A stretch of 45,413 nucleotides of DNA. It comes from Draconibacterium orientale. GTDB lineage: Bacteria; Bacteroidota; Bacteroidia; Bacteroidales; UBA12170. Of this stretch, positions 35,259-45,340 are shown piece by piece. Location of the stretch: assembly GCA_020718205.1 (NCBI GenBank), contig DYSN01000020.1, forward strand, positions 1 to 45,413, given 5' to 3'. The position numbers were made by a program, and so were the translations under genes. Below the pieces are notes generated by a model, which was not told where the DNA came from, made no database searches, and was given only the letters and a program-made list of their open reading frames with translations. Every line of letters starts with the position of its first letter. Position 1 is the first letter of the stretch.

Positions 35259-35948
35259 ATGATTGGAACAATTGCAAATGTTCTGGCTGTAGTGCTTGGA
35301 AGTGGTATTGGTCTACTGATTCATCGGAATCTTCCTTTAAAATACGTTCAGGTCACATTTCAAATCATGGGACTTTTTACCCTGGTTTTGGGAATGAAAA
35401 TGGCTTTGACAAGTGCAAATCCTTTGGTAATGGTTTTTAGCCTGATTGTTGGGGGATTGGCAGGAACTGCTTTTCAGCTGGATCAAAAAACCCAGAATCT
35501 TTCAGCAAAGCTGAGCACACTTACCAGAAGCAAAAACGAGAATTTCTCCAAAGGGATTATCACCGCATTTTTATTATTTTGCGTAGGTTCCATGACCATT
35601 CTCGGGGCTCTTGAAGAAGGTCTTAGAAATGACTCGGAATTATTGCTGATTAAATCGGTGATGGATGGTTTTTCGAGCATTGCTTTAGCCGTAACTTTTG
35701 GAGTTGGGGTTATGTTCTCGGCCATTCCGCTTTTGATTTTTCAGGGAGGAATCACTTTAATGGCCATGTGGCTTGGCGATTGGATTCCAGCAAATTATAT
35801 CTCGGAAATAAGTGCCACTGGAGGAATCATTCTGTTGGCTTTGGGCCTTAACCTTCTCGAAATTACCAAAATAAAAATCATTGACCTGTTACCCGCTCTC
35901 ATCATGGTTCCGGTGGCTATGTGGGTTTGGGGACTCATTCCACAATAG
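35259..35948 (+). CDS. DUF554 family membrane protein
   Basis: A 229-residue inner-membrane protein of the DUF554 (YdfK-like) family with about six to seven hydrophobic segments. It begins with MIGTIANVLAVVLGSGIGLLI and carries the conserved CVGSMTILGALEEGL, KSVMDGFSSIALA and SATGGIILLALGLNLL blocks of this family. The biochemical function is not established. It probably shares a transcript with the beta-helix lipoprotein because only 2 bases separate them. It is convergent with the minus-strand Dabb gene. Confidence 0.9.
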   Translation: MIGTIANVLAVVLGSGIGLLIHRNLPLKYVQVTFQIMGLFTLVLGMKMALTSANPLVMVFSLIVGGLAGTAFQLDQKTQNLSAKLSTLTRSKNENFSKGIITAFLLFCVGSMTILGALEEGLRNDSELLLIKSVMDGFSSIALAVTFGVGVMFSAIPLLIFQGGITLMAMWLGDWIPANYISEISATGGIILLALGLNLLEITKIKIIDLLPALIMVPVAMWVWGLIPQ

Positions 35949-35976
35949 TAAAAATCCCTCATCAGCAAAGATTACT

Positions 35977-36276
35977 TTAAACCCAATAATCAACCACTTT
36001 GGATTCCTCCACTACCTGATCGATGTATTTTAATACTTCGACATGTTGTGGATGAAAACGATAGGCGCTCAAATCGTCTTCGGTTTTAAAAGTACTCACC
36101 AAAACCAAATCCATGGCCTGTGAACGTGTAGAAAAATTGATTCCAACTTCCATGCTCTCCAACTCCAAAATTTGATTTCGAAGACCCAGCAACAGTGCTT
36201 CAAGCGTTTGTAATCTATTCTCAAATACTTCAGGCTCAGCAGCTTTAAGCTTCATCATTACAATGTGTTTCAACAT
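35977..36276 (-). CDS. Dabb family (stress-responsive alpha/beta barrel) protein
   Basis: A 99-residue dimeric alpha/beta barrel (Dabb) protein. It opens with MLKHIVMMKLK and contains NFSTRSQAMDLVLVSTFKTEDDLSAYRFHPQHVEVLKYI, the family's YxxHPxH-type block. Members include stress-related proteins and small enzymes; the role here is unknown. The ATG at 36276 is chosen over an in-frame TTG at 36288, leaving 1 base between the miaA stop and this start, so it is the distal gene of the cca-miaA transcript. Confidence 0.85.
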   Translation of the reverse strand: MLKHIVMMKLKAAEPEVFENRLQTLEALLLGLRNQILELESMEVGINFSTRSQAMDLVLVSTFKTEDDLSAYRFHPQHVEVLKYIDQVVEESKVVDYWV

Positions 36277-36277
36277 A

Positions 36278-37186
36278 TTACAATTCAATTATTTCGTTAA
36301 ACAAATCCTTGGTCAATGGGGTTTTATCGGTTTCGATCCATCGAATATCGTTGTTTTTTGTGAACCAGGTCATTTGCCTTTTGGCGTATCGGCGGCTATT
36401 GGTTTTTATTTTCTCCACAGCCCACTCGTAGGTTTCCTTTCCATGAAACCAACTGAATAATTCTCTGTATCCCACTGTATTCAAAGCATTTAAGTGCTCC
36501 AAAGGCCAAAGCTGCCTCGCTTCTTCTATCAAACCATTTGCGAGCATTTTATCGACTCTCGAATTAATGTTTTCGTAAAGGCTGTTTCTATTCCGCGTGA
36601 GTCCAATCCATTTAATTTGAAAATCCCGCTCCTTTTTTTTCCCAAGTCGAAGTTGAGAATATGGCAGACCTGTGGTGAGGCAAACCTCAATGGCGCGTTT
36701 AATACGGTTTGGATTGTGCAAATCGATGGTTTTATAGAATTCCGCGTCCAATTTGAGCAAAAGATTTCTTAATCCGGGTAAACCTTCATCGGCAAAAACC
36801 TGATTGAGATATTGGCGGGTTTCTTCGGATGGGTCGGGCAATTCGTCAATTCCATAGGCCAAAGCATTGAGATATAAACCCGAACCACCCACAACAACCA
36901 CCCGGTTGTAATTTATAAAAAGTTTCTCAAGCAAAGCCAGTGCGTCCTGCTCAAACCGATGAACATTATAATCTTCGTGAATGCTCAGATGCTGAATAAA
37001 ATGATGGGGAATGCAATTTAATTCATCGGTTGAAGGAACAGCAGTTCCTATTGTCATTTCGCGGTAAAACTGTCTGGAATCGGCAGATAGTATCTCGATG
37101 CCAATATGGGTTGCCAGTTCAATAGCAAATGAAGTTTTGCCCACCGCTGTTGGGCCAACAACCATAATGACTTGTTTATTTCTCAA
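36278..37186 (-). CDS. miaA: tRNA dimethylallyltransferase
   Basis: MiaA transfers the dimethylallyl group to A37 of tRNAs reading UNN codons. The 302-residue protein has the P-loop [11 protein letters not shown] near residues 11-21, [16 protein letters not shown], the LVVGGSGLY-type [26 protein letters not shown] and the C-terminal [19 protein letters not shown]. The most upstream start is a TTG at 37186 overlapping the cca stop as TTGA; an ATG seven codons in (37165) begins just before the P-loop and would remove the first beta strand, so the TTG is preferred. It is coupled to cca upstream and the Dabb gene downstream. Confidence 0.95.
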   Translation of the reverse strand: MRNKQVIMVVGPTAVGKTSFAIELATHIGIEILSADSRQFYREMTIGTAVPSTDELNCIPHHFIQHLSIHEDYNVHRFEQDALALLEKLFINYNRVVVVGGSGLYLNALAYGIDELPDPSEETRQYLNQVFADEGLPGLRNLLLKLDAEFYKTIDLHNPNRIKRAIEVCLTTGLPYSQLRLGKKKERDFQIKWIGLTRNRNSLYENINSRVDKMLANGLIEEARQLWPLEHLNALNTVGYRELFSWFHGKETYEWAVEKIKTNSRRYAKRQMTWFTKNNDIRWIETDKTPLTKDLFNEIIEL

Positions 37187-38619
37187 TTTCCCGAATTGTT
37201 TGTTAAAGGCATTATTCCATGTTTTAAGGCTTCCTGAATCATATAACCGAACGCCTGCTCATAATCATTGGGAATGATTCCATCGAGAATGGCGTCTTTC
37301 ACAGCATTTTTTATCAATCCAATCTGCCGACAGGGCTTCAATCCAAAGGTGTTCATAATTATTTCGCCGTCGATGGGGGGTTGCCAGTTTCTGATTCGGT
37401 CTTTGGCCTCAATCTCCACCAATTTTTGCCGAACCAACTGAAAATTCTTTAAAAATCGCCGCACTTTTTCCTCATTCTTTGAAGTGATATCGGCTTCACA
37501 AAGCGTCATTAAATCATCAATATCGTCGCCGGCATCGAATAAAAGTCGTCTAACTGCTGAGTCTGTGACGATTTCCTGTGATAAAACAATGGGTCGCAGA
37601 TGCAATTGAACTAATTTTTGAACGTACTTCATTTTTTCGTTGAGGGGCAACCGAAGTTGAGTAAATATTTTTGGGATCATTTTTGCCCCCAAAAACTCGT
37701 GTCCATGAAATGTCCAGCCAATGCCTGGTTCAAATTTCTTGGTGGCCGGCTTTGCAATATCGTGGAGCATGGCAGCCCATCTCAACCATAAATCCGAAGT
37801 ATTTGGCGCTATGTTATCGAGCACCTGAAGGGTATGATAGAAATTGTCCTTATGCCCAATTTTGTCTCTTGTTTCAACACCTTTAAGTGCCTGAAGCTGT
37901 GGAAAAAACTTTTTGAGTAAGCCAGTCTCTTCCAGCATTATAAAGCCCACCGATGGTTTTCTTGACAGCATAATTTTGTTCACTTCCTCCGTAATTCTTT
38001 CGGCGGAAATAATATCCAAACGATGTGCATTTCGGGTAATGGCTTCGTAGGCCGATGGTTCAATGGAGAAATTGAGCTGACATGCAAACCTGATGGCACG
38101 CAGCATTCGAAGAGGATCGTCGGAAAAAGTAATATCTGGATCGAGAGGCGTGCGAATGATTTTGTTTTTCAAGTCGTTCATGCCACCAAAAGGGTCGATT
38201 AGTGTTCCAAAATCGCTGTTGTTCAGACTAAAAGCCATGGCGTTGATGGTAAAATCGCGTCTTGCCTGATCGTCGGCCAGGGTACCATCCTCAACTATAG
38301 GTTTGCGGCTGTCCGATCGGTAGCTCTCTTTTCGGGCTCCTACAAACTCAACCTCAAGGCGGCCATTGGCATCTTCTAATGAAAACATGGCTGTGCCAAA
38401 GTTTTTAAACACTTTTACCTTCTTGCTGCCCATTTTACCAGCCACTGCTTCGGCCAATTCAATGCCGCTGCCCACTACCATGATATCCACATCGTCGGAA
38501 AGGCGGTTTAACAAGATATCGCGAACATAACCCCCAATTACATAGGCCTGAACATTTAACTCGCTGGCTATTTGCGCAATAGTTTTAAAAATGGTATGAT
38601 TTATTTGTGGTTGAATCAC
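37183..38619 (-). CDS. cca: CCA tRNA nucleotidyltransferase with HD domain
   Basis: A 478-residue class II nucleotidyltransferase of the CCA-adding/poly(A) polymerase family. Head domain: [12 protein letters not shown], the metal motif DDVDIMV (two Asp), [11 protein letters not shown] and the [14 protein letters not shown] template motif. An HD phosphohydrolase domain follows (MLHDIAKP, with [13 protein letters not shown] before it). It most likely adds or repairs the 3' CCA of tRNAs. The start is a GTG at 38619. Together with miaA and, further off, argS, tsaD and rnz, it makes this window rich in tRNA functions. The gene overlaps miaA by 4 bases. Confidence 0.9.
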   Translation of the reverse strand: MIQPQINHTIFKTIAQIASELNVQAYVIGGYVRDILLNRLSDDVDIMVVGSGIELAEAVAGKMGSKKVKVFKNFGTAMFSLEDANGRLEVEFVGARKESYRSDSRKPIVEDGTLADDQARRDFTINAMAFSLNNSDFGTLIDPFGGMNDLKNKIIRTPLDPDITFSDDPLRMLRAIRFACQLNFSIEPSAYEAITRNAHRLDIISAERITEEVNKIMLSRKPSVGFIMLEETGLLKKFFPQLQALKGVETRDKIGHKDNFYHTLQVLDNIAPNTSDLWLRWAAMLHDIAKPATKKFEPGIGWTFHGHEFLGAKMIPKIFTQLRLPLNEKMKYVQKLVQLHLRPIVLSQEIVTDSAVRRLLFDAGDDIDDLMTLCEADITSKNEEKVRRFLKNFQLVRQKLVEIEAKDRIRNWQPPIDGEIIMNTFGLKPCRQIGLIKNAVKDAILDGIIPNDYEQAFGYMIQEALKHGIMPLTNNSGN

Positions 38620-38644
38620 TATCGGGTCTGATTTAAAATTGGTG

Positions 38645-38652
38645 CAAATTTA
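38645..38652 (-). promoter_or_regulatory. -7 promoter element for cca-miaA-Dabb
   Basis: Minus-strand TAAATTTG, a full TAnnTTTG match, 25 bases before the GTG at 38619 and just downstream of the tamB stop. A TTG upstream is at 15-base spacing, outside the usual range. Confidence 0.5.
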
Positions 38653-38670
38653 CAAAAACAAAGTTTTCAA

Positions 38671-41600
38671 TTATTTGGGTGGTGCTATTTGCAGTTCTTC
38701 TTCGTTTTTTATGGTCAGGAGTTTACGCTTCTCTATTTCTTCGCGTCTTTTTCTCTCCCGTTGTTTTTGGCTTTGAAACAGCTCTTTCAGGTGATTGAAT
38801 TCCTTACGATAGAAAATACCAACCCCCTGAGTATAGGGCGATGTATTGTCGAGCAAATCCACGGTATTGGTTCTGTTAAAGGCCTTTAGCCTCAGGCGAC
38901 CGTCGCTGGTAATTTTAACTTCCACATTGATATCGCCCACTATATTCGAAGTATTTGAGTTTGTGTTGTTTTGAATGTTCTGATAACCAAAGTTTCCATC
39001 TATGGTCACCCTCTCATCAAAAAGCTGGGTACTAAGTGCCACTTCAACTTCTTCGTTGGTCAATTCGCCCCCCGGCCTGTAGTTTATGCCTATGTCCACA
39101 TCTTTGCTTATTTGCGAAAGCCATTTACTAAGCTGATTGGCAACTATTTGCATAGATGTACCACTCACACTGTTTGCCAAACTTGTATTTCCACCCGTTC
39201 CACTATTGAAGCTGAAAGAATTGAATATTAATAAAGAAAGCATCTGTTGCGACATTTCCGATGCGTTGGTGGTATCTATTTTGGTAAAAACAAACTGTTT
39301 AACTTCCTCTGTGGCATTGGGAAAATCGAAGCGGAATTTAACATTGGGATTCATAATAGGTCCGGTGAGACCAATAATGCAATCTACCGGTACACGGCTC
39401 TTGAACGATGAATCCTGCTCCAAACCCAAGCTGCTCAGGCTGGTTTTGAGCTGGTATTTGGCATTCATTCCCAATATTCCGTTGTATGGGTTTCCTGTCC
39501 AACTGATGGTTCCGCCTTCGGTGAGCTCAAATTTGCGGTTCAGTAAATTCCTGATTTTAAACAAAAACTGTCCGTTGTCAACAGTGTAGTCACCCGACAT
39601 TCTAAAATTACCAGTTCGCGATAAATTCATATTCAAATCGCCGGTTCCCTTTGCCTGAATGAGCCCCAACTGCGCCGGCAAACTAATTTCTACCTTGGCT
39701 TCGTTGGTAATGGTGAGATCCATATTCAGTGAAAAATTCGAAACCTGTGGCGTGTATTTCTTATTGGGCAATAGATTTGATGTATCGGTGGTCGAGACAA
39801 AAACAATAAAATTGTTTTCTGAGACTCCAAGTGTTGTGCTAATGGGAATATGCATATCAGTGCCGCTACGCAATGTAGCCTTGATATCTAAGAAAACATT
39901 GTCGAAAGAACCATCTATCAGCACTTCGCCGTCTACAATTGCTTTGCCATAGAACAATTCATTCATGCCTTTATGTGTATTCATGGCTACAAAGTTCTTT
40001 GGCACAACCTTCAAATCCACACCAAAATCTTTAAGTCGGTTATGGGTAAGTCCGCCATATAAAAGTGCAGAACCACCAAGAGTATCGTACACTGTTATTT
40101 CGTCGAAACCAATTCTGTTATTATCGAGAATCAGGTTTCCTGACATAGAGTATAAAGTATTGAGATAGGAGATTCGGAACTGTGTTCGCGACAAATCGAG
40201 ATTTCCCGAAATATTGGGTTCATTAATACTACCCGTTAAACGAATTCCCCCTGTTGCCTTTCCCTCGATATTGGCCACATATTCGTTGAGAAATGGGGTG
40301 AGAAAATCGATGGATAAGTTTTGAAGAGCGATGTCTAAATCGAGTTGCTCTGTTTCTTCGTTCGGGTAATAGTATCCTTCCACAAACAATGGTTTGAAAT
40401 AGCCCTTGTTTCCTTGCTTTTGCAGGTTGATATTCAGAAAGATAGATTGGTCGATATTGTAAGTGGAGTTGATGTCGGCTTGTCCTAAAAACTGCCCGTT
40501 TAAGGTAAATTCTGTCAATTTCAGGTTTGCAAGAAAATCGAAATTATTATATACGTCCAAAATCTCGAAGTTGCCGGATAAGTCTCCCTGCAAAGTAATG
40601 CCAACTGGCTCTGTAACAATATTTAGCGCTGCAACATTAAACCGTTCGAAATGCATTCCAAATCCTTTGTGCAGGGAATCGGATATTACACCATCGAAAA
40701 CGATGCTTTGTTGAAGCGATTTAAAATACAGACTGTCAACCACAATAGTTCTGTCATAAATCGAAATCCTGCCGGGCTGGGCAAGTGTCCACGAAGTGTC
40801 GTTTATAACAAAATCGGCTTGTTGAAATGAAATCTGGTATTGATTGGAATCGCCGATAATGGCATGGCCAATGATATCGCCATTGTTTTTCACTTCCTGA
40901 TTCAAATTGAGCCAGTCGAGATGATAGTAGGCACTGTCATTTTTAATCTTTATATCGAACATCAACTGGTCGAGACCCAAACGCAGACTGTCATCTTTTT
41001 CGGGCTCTTTAAAAACCATATGATGCAGATAAAATTTAGCATGAGCAGCCTTGGGGCCGGTATTTATCCGAAAATCGGGTTTGTGAAAGGCAATTCCCTG
41101 ATAGTCTATTTCGGGGGTTTTAATTTCGGTTACCAGATTTTGAGTAAGTGAATTGAACGATCCCCGGAGTGTAAGTGTATCGTGAAGCCGAAGCTCTGGA
41201 ATAAATAAATCGGAGAGTTCGTCGGTATGATTTATTTCGAAATTAAAACTAAAATCCTGATGGACATTGGTTTCTTTTATCTCCCCCTGACCAAACCTGG
41301 TCAAATAAGTGCTAAGCAATCCGCTAAAAACACTGGGCAATTTGTCAAGTTGGTAGAGGCCTGTTATTTGACCATTGATAAAATCAGATTTAAGCTCTAT
41401 GGTCTTTCTATGTCCGCCTTGATCTACATTAAATGATGCCACCGACATGTTATCCATGTCGTAAAGATCATTTTTATACTTCAGCACGGTACTGTCGATA
41501 GTAATGCTTCCCAGGAATTCGTCCACTGTGGCTCCTGTAAAATCCATATGAATTTTGCTTGACAAATTTGTGGAGGAATCTATCGGCATCAGACCCAAAT

Positions 41601-43209
41601 GGCCAAGCATTACATGTCGGAAGTTGGCGCTAAAATCGAAGGCTGGTTTGGTATCATTAAAATCGATAAGCCCTAAAAAATCGGCTTCAATGAGCTGGTC
41701 TTCAATAGATAATGATCCCTGAAATTTCTTTTCACTTATCAGGGCATCGATAAAAATGGTTTCCAGATGATTTCCCCGAAAGGTTAATCCATCAATTTTC
41801 CCATCAACTTGCGAATTGAGTGTTGGCAGTGTCATGCCCTCCCCTTTCACCCTAAAATCGAAATCGAGCACCCCAAGATCCGACTCCATTTCCAAAAAAT
41901 GGCCTATCCGAAATCCAACTCCCTGAAAAGCACCATTATATACCAGGGTTTCTTTTGTAGGGTCATTTTTAATTTGAACATCGGTCGATAGTTTTCCCAA
42001 ATCGGTATAAAATTGGGCATTCGACACAAAATCGTTATAAAACCCTGTAAATCTTCCTTGTAGCCTGATTCTCCCAAATTTCTCAATCTCCTGAGGAATC
42101 ATATCGAGACTTGTGTGACCCGGCAGGTTAAAGGCTTGCAAATCGCTTAAATCAGTTACAAAATCATCCACTTTAAGGTTTACAAAAGTTTCGTAAATAT
42201 CTGGCAATCCGGTCATTTGAGCATCACCGCGAAACAAGGTACTATTCCCGAATGAAAGCTTCAGGTCTTTGCCTTTCATGTTTTTTATGGATCCCTTTAC
42301 CACTCCCTGCAACCTGACTTCGTTCTCCATTCCATCGATATCCGGAGCAAAATAAACAATATCGTTCATATGCAAAACCGATGGTTGAATATCGGCAATC
42401 ATGTTCACTTCTTCAATAAAATTGAGATAACTATTCCAGCCTTGATAGTTAAAGGTTAAATTGAGATTGGCATGAGAAAGTGGCGTGATGAGCTGAGCAT
42501 CGGTAAGTACCATGGTTGTGGAGCTTACAATGGCATTTCCTTCCAGATTTTTTAACACAACTCCACATCGATCTGTGCCTGACAATGTTTTAATATGAGC
42601 CGAAATGCTATCATCGACCACTTCAATATCTTCCATTTCCAAATTTATGGAAGAAATATCCAAATGCTCGTAGTTCATGTAGGGGCTATTATCCACGCTG
42701 TCGGTTTCTACATAATAAACAAAACGTGAATTATTGAGTGTCAGGTGTCTGAGAGCCAGCAAAAAAGGCCCCTGGCTTGGGGGGAAATTTTCAATGGTAT
42801 CGGTTGACGAGTCTATCTGGTCAATGAGAATATTGAGATTCAGGTCGTCGTCACCTTTATACTGCACCAGATTGAATAAAGCACTATCGATGGTTATGTT
42901 TCCAAACAACAATTTATTTCTCAAAGCCTGTGCCAGGGGATAATAAACTTTGATGCTTTTGGCGGTAATCATCGGTTGGTTTTTATGGTCGTTAACCACC
43001 ACATTTTCCAGGTTTAGATGAATAAATGAAATGATGCGAATTTTGTCTATCCACACCGATACACCTAAATAATTAGAAACGTAGGTAGAACCCAACCTTC
43101 CAAGATAGGATTGAACTCCACTATTCCGCAAAACAGATAATAGAAAACCCAGGCTGATTGCTACAATCAGCAAAATCCTTGTCAGGCCTTTTATAATTTT
43201 CCAAATCAA
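38671..43209 (-). CDS. tamB: TamB-type translocation and assembly protein
   Basis: A 1512-residue envelope-spanning AsmA/TamB-like protein. A single N-terminal membrane anchor (about 8-27, GLTRILLIVAISLGFLLSVL) is followed by more than 1400 residues of repetitive beta strands, the hydrophobic-groove architecture linked to outer-membrane protein assembly and lipid transport, and a C-terminal TamB (DUF490) domain (about 1070-1470; GNPYNGILGMNAKYQLKTSL, PVDCIIGLTGPIMNPNVKFRF, LIFNSFSFNSG, VGINYRPGG-like DIGINYRPGG). The tail after it is basic (KQRERKRREEIEKRK). No ATG or GTG is available before the anchor, so the start is a TTG at 43209. It is divergent from tsaD across 34 bases. Confidence 0.9.
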   Translation of the reverse strand: MIWKIIKGLTRILLIVAISLGFLLSVLRNSGVQSYLGRLGSTYVSNYLGVSVWIDKIRIISFIHLNLENVVVNDHKNQPMITAKSIKVYYPLAQALRNKLLFGNITIDSALFNLVQYKGDDDLNLNILIDQIDSSTDTIENFPPSQGPFLLALRHLTLNNSRFVYYVETDSVDNSPYMNYEHLDISSINLEMEDIEVVDDSISAHIKTLSGTDRCGVVLKNLEGNAIVSSTTMVLTDAQLITPLSHANLNLTFNYQGWNSYLNFIEEVNMIADIQPSVLHMNDIVYFAPDIDGMENEVRLQGVVKGSIKNMKGKDLKLSFGNSTLFRGDAQMTGLPDIYETFVNLKVDDFVTDLSDLQAFNLPGHTSLDMIPQEIEKFGRIRLQGRFTGFYNDFVSNAQFYTDLGKLSTDVQIKNDPTKETLVYNGAFQGVGFRIGHFLEMESDLGVLDFDFRVKGEGMTLPTLNSQVDGKIDGLTFRGNHLETIFIDALISEKKFQGSLSIEDQLIEADFLGLIDFNDTKPAFDFSANFRHVMLGHLGLMPIDSSTNLSSKIHMDFTGATVDEFLGSITIDSTVLKYKNDLYDMDNMSVASFNVDQGGHRKTIELKSDFINGQITGLYQLDKLPSVFSGLLSTYLTRFGQGEIKETNVHQDFSFNFEINHTDELSDLFIPELRLHDTLTLRGSFNSLTQNLVTEIKTPEIDYQGIAFHKPDFRINTGPKAAHAKFYLHHMVFKEPEKDDSLRLGLDQLMFDIKIKNDSAYYHLDWLNLNQEVKNNGDIIGHAIIGDSNQYQISFQQADFVINDTSWTLAQPGRISIYDRTIVVDSLYFKSLQQSIVFDGVISDSLHKGFGMHFERFNVAALNIVTEPVGITLQGDLSGNFEILDVYNNFDFLANLKLTEFTLNGQFLGQADINSTYNIDQSIFLNINLQKQGNKGYFKPLFVEGYYYPNEETEQLDLDIALQNLSIDFLTPFLNEYVANIEGKATGGIRLTGSINEPNISGNLDLSRTQFRISYLNTLYSMSGNLILDNNRIGFDEITVYDTLGGSALLYGGLTHNRLKDFGVDLKVVPKNFVAMNTHKGMNELFYGKAIVDGEVLIDGSFDNVFLDIKATLRSGTDMHIPISTTLGVSENNFIVFVSTTDTSNLLPNKKYTPQVSNFSLNMDLTITNEAKVEISLPAQLGLIQAKGTGDLNMNLSRTGNFRMSGDYTVDNGQFLFKIRNLLNRKFELTEGGTISWTGNPYNGILGMNAKYQLKTSLSSLGLEQDSSFKSRVPVDCIIGLTGPIMNPNVKFRFDFPNATEEVKQFVFTKIDTTNASEMSQQMLSLLIFNSFSFNSGTGGNTSLANSVSGTSMQIVANQLSKWLSQISKDVDIGINYRPGGELTNEEVEVALSTQLFDERVTIDGNFGYQNIQNNTNSNTSNIVGDINVEVKITSDGRLRLKAFNRTNTVDLLDNTSPYTQGVGIFYRKEFNHLKELFQSQKQRERKRREEIEKRKLLTIKNEEELQIAPPK

Positions 43210-43222
43210 TGAATGATTATTT

Positions 43223-43230
43223 TAATTTTG
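43223..43230 (+). promoter_or_regulatory. -7 promoter element for tsaD
   Basis: TAATTTTG, a full TAnnTTTG match, ending 13 bases before the tsaD ATG. It sits inside the 34-base gap shared with the tamB start. Confidence 0.5.
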
Positions 43231-43243
43231 TAAAAATTTCTTT

Positions 43244-44269
43244 ATGAGCACTTATATTCTGGGAATAGAATCATCTTGCGACGACACTTCAGCTTCTGTA
43301 ATAAAGGACAACATTATTCTATCCAATATTATAGCCAATCAGAAAGTTCACCATAAATATGGCGGGGTGGTTCCTGAGTTGGCTTCCAGATCGCATCAGC
43401 AGAATATTATTCCGGTTATACACAGTGCACTTATGGAAGCAAATATAAATAAAAATCAGCTCCATGCTATAGCTTTCACCCGAGGCCCCGGACTTTTGGG
43501 AAGTCTTTTGGTGGGCACTTCTTTTGCCAAGTCATTTGCCATGGGATTGAAAATTCCACTGATAGAAATCGACCATTTACAGGCTCATATTCTGGCTCAT
43601 TTTGCTCAAAAACCCAACCAACCTAAAGATACCCCCAATTTCCCCTTTCTTTGCCTCACAGTTTCGGGCGGGCATACCCAAATAGTGCGTGTAGACAGCT
43701 ATTTCCAAATGCAAATAATTGGCCAAACCATTGACGATGCAGCGGGCGAAGCTTTCGATAAATCGGCCAAAATAATGGGCCTACCCTATCCGGGCGGACC
43801 TGTTATCGACAAACTTGCAAAATCCGGTGACCCCAACCGATTTGTTTTCCCCATTCCCCAAATTCCCAACCTGGATTATAGTTTTAGCGGACTCAAAACT
43901 TCGATTCTATATTTCCTTCGCGATCAATTAAAACTGGACAATGATTTTATAGAAAAAAACAAGAACCATATTGCTGCCAGCATTCAGCACACCATTGTAA
44001 AAATTCTGCTTAAAAAGCTGGTAAAAGCTTCGGAAAGTACAGGTATTAAAGAAATAGCCATTGCTGGTGGAGTGAGCGCCAATAGCGGGCTGCGAACTGC
44101 TATTAAAAATGGGGAGAAGGAATATAGCTGGAAAACCTATATTCCGAATTTTGAATTTACCACCGATAATGCTGCCATGATAGCCATAACGGGGCTTTTC
44201 AAATATCGCGAAGGCCTTTTCAGTGACCAAAAATCAGCACCCTACACCCGCTCCGTATTAAAAACCTAA
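43244..44269 (+). CDS. tsaD: tRNA N6-adenosine threonylcarbamoyltransferase
   Basis: TsaD (Kae1/YgjD) transfers threonylcarbamoyl from TC-AMP to A37 of ANN-decoding tRNAs. The 341-residue ASKHA-fold protein shows GIESSCDDTSASV at the N-terminus, the metal-binding HLQAH with His111 and His115 exactly as in the family, FTRGPGLLGSLLVG, CLTVSGGHTQIV, IDDAAGEAFDKSAKIMGLPYPGGP and FTTDNAAMIA with the third metal ligand Asp. It is complete and should be active with TsaB/TsaE encoded elsewhere. The tyrosine phosphatase gene follows after 12 bases, likely on the same transcript. Confidence 0.97.
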   Translation: MSTYILGIESSCDDTSASVIKDNIILSNIIANQKVHHKYGGVVPELASRSHQQNIIPVIHSALMEANINKNQLHAIAFTRGPGLLGSLLVGTSFAKSFAMGLKIPLIEIDHLQAHILAHFAQKPNQPKDTPNFPFLCLTVSGGHTQIVRVDSYFQMQIIGQTIDDAAGEAFDKSAKIMGLPYPGGPVIDKLAKSGDPNRFVFPIPQIPNLDYSFSGLKTSILYFLRDQLKLDNDFIEKNKNHIAASIQHTIVKILLKKLVKASESTGIKEIAIAGGVSANSGLRTAIKNGEKEYSWKTYIPNFEFTTDNAAMIAITGLFKYREGLFSDQKSAPYTRSVLKT

Positions 44270-44281
44270 ATCAAAATAGCG

Positions 44282-44752
44282 ATGATTAAAATATTAATGA
44301 TTTGTCTGGGAAATATTTGCCGTTCGCCTATGGCCGAAGGAATAATGAAGTCAAAAATCATGCAGCATGGATTGAATGCGGAAGTTGACAGCTGCGGCAC
44401 AGCCAATTATCATGTGGGCGACAGTCCTGACTACAGAGCTCAAAAAACCTTAAAAAACCAGCAAATTGACATTTCATCGCATCTGGGCCGACAATTTCAG
44501 GTTGAAGACTTCGACAAATTCGATTTTATTTATACCATGGATGAGTCAAACCACAACAATATATTGGCTTTGGCCAGAAATGCAGCTGACCAGCAAAAAG
44601 TTAAAATGATACTCGACGAAATTTATCCTGGTAAGAATTTAGATGTCCCCGACCCATATTATGGAAGTCTGAGCGATTTTCAAAGCACTTTTAACCTGCT
44701 CGATGAGGCTTGTGACGCGATTGTTGACAAGGTTAAAAAATTAAAGGTGTGA
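44282..44752 (+). CDS. Low-molecular-weight protein tyrosine phosphatase
   Basis: A 156-residue cytoplasmic LMW-PTP. The phosphate-binding loop CLGNICRS gives nucleophile Cys8 and Arg14 in the CX5R motif, with Asp124 in VPDPYYG as the general acid. Such enzymes dephosphorylate tyrosine kinases of capsule synthesis or arginine/tyrosine phosphoproteins; no kinase is adjacent, so the target is open. Its last codons and stop lie inside the hairpin at 44741-44768, which on the minus strand is the terminator of small-RNA cassette A; the two transcripts would therefore overlap by about 17 bases in antisense. Confidence 0.93.
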   Translation: MIKILMICLGNICRSPMAEGIMKSKIMQHGLNAEVDSCGTANYHVGDSPDYRAQKTLKNQQIDISSHLGRQFQVEDFDKFDFIYTMDESNHNNILALARNAADQQKVKMILDEIYPGKNLDVPDPYYGSLSDFQSTFNLLDEACDAIVDKVKKLKV

Positions 44753-44768
44753 GAAACCACACCTTTAA
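44741..44768 (-). terminator. Intrinsic terminator of cassette A
   Basis: Minus strand TTAAAGGTGTG, loop GTTTCT, CACACCTTTAA: a perfect 11-bp stem followed by TTTTTT (plus A-run 44735-44740). On the plus strand no T-tract follows, so it would be a poor terminator for the phosphatase gene, whose stop codon it contains. Confidence 0.75.
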
Positions 44769-44770
44769 AC

Positions 44771-44793
44771 ACAAACCATAATTAACCAAAAAA
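44771..44793 (-). repeat. Shared leader element, copy A
   Basis: A 23-base sequence, minus strand TTTTTTGGTTAATTATGG plus TTTGT, identical at 22 of 23 positions to 45341-45363 and in the same orientation and place (between promoter and hairpin). Confidence 0.8.
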
Positions 44794-44813
44794 TATTAAT
44801 ATAAATTAATACC

Positions 44814-44844
44814 CAAATATACATGGTGTATGATAACTTGTCAA
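44814..44844 (-). promoter_or_regulatory. Full consensus promoter of cassette A
   Basis: Minus strand TTG (plus CAA 44842-44844), 20 bases, TATATTTG (plus CAAATATA 44814-44821). It matches both promoter elements and the spacing expected for Bacteroidota. Confidence 0.65.
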
Positions 44845-45304
44845 GAAAATGAGCAAAAAACTTTATAAAATTTTAATTTTTTTTAAGAAATCCAGTGTTT
44901 TCAATACTTCTGGAATGACTATAGATGCCATTCATAAAGATTTTATGCACAAACACTTATAAATTTTTGTATTAGTTAAAGCACCTTTCTAAATTATTTA
45001 TTAAACATTCGCAGTATTAATATCAAATTTTTTGAACTCTAAAACCCAAATTTCTTAAATTATCATTAATACTTGCTTTTCGTAAAATAACAATAAAATT
45101 CACTAAGCATACCACAATGCAACTTGCCATCAAGACTTTGAATGATAATAATAATATCTCCTGACCTTTTCAACAGGAAAAAGAGAAAATACCACATTTC
45201 GACTGCCCTCCCTGCAAAAATCTATAAAATCCAAAACCATCGTTGAAAACAACATTTGCCCCCAATTTTATAACTCTAATCAACCGGGCAAATTCAAATG
45301 ATAT
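44845..45304. other. AT-rich intergenic DNA between cassettes A and B
   Basis: About 460 bases with no convincing ORF on either strand and no tRNA or rRNA. The longest minus-strand frame, from an ATG at 45350, would run through the cassette B terminator for about 60 codons and has no coding character. I see no further copy of the shared leader element here. Confidence 0.5.
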
Positions 45305-45311
45305 AAAAAAA

Positions 45312-45336
45312 AGGTGTCGAATGAAATCCGACACCT
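45312..45336 (-). terminator. Intrinsic terminator of cassette B
   Basis: Minus strand AGGTGTCG, 9-base loop, CGACACCT, then eight T residues (plus A-run 45305-45312). Confidence 0.8.
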
Positions 45337-45340
45337 CAAT

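Larger units (their letters stand above)
44735..44808 (-). ncRNA. Candidate small RNA, cassette A
   Basis: A minus-strand unit with promoter TTG-N20-TATATTTG (44814-44844), predicted start near 44808, a 40-nt leader including the 23-base element shared with cassette B (44771-44793), then an 11-bp hairpin (44741-44768) and T6. The predicted RNA is about 74 nt. Its only ORF is a four-codon ATG GTT TGT GTT TAA. It ends antisense to the 3' end of the tyrosine phosphatase gene. Confidence 0.55.
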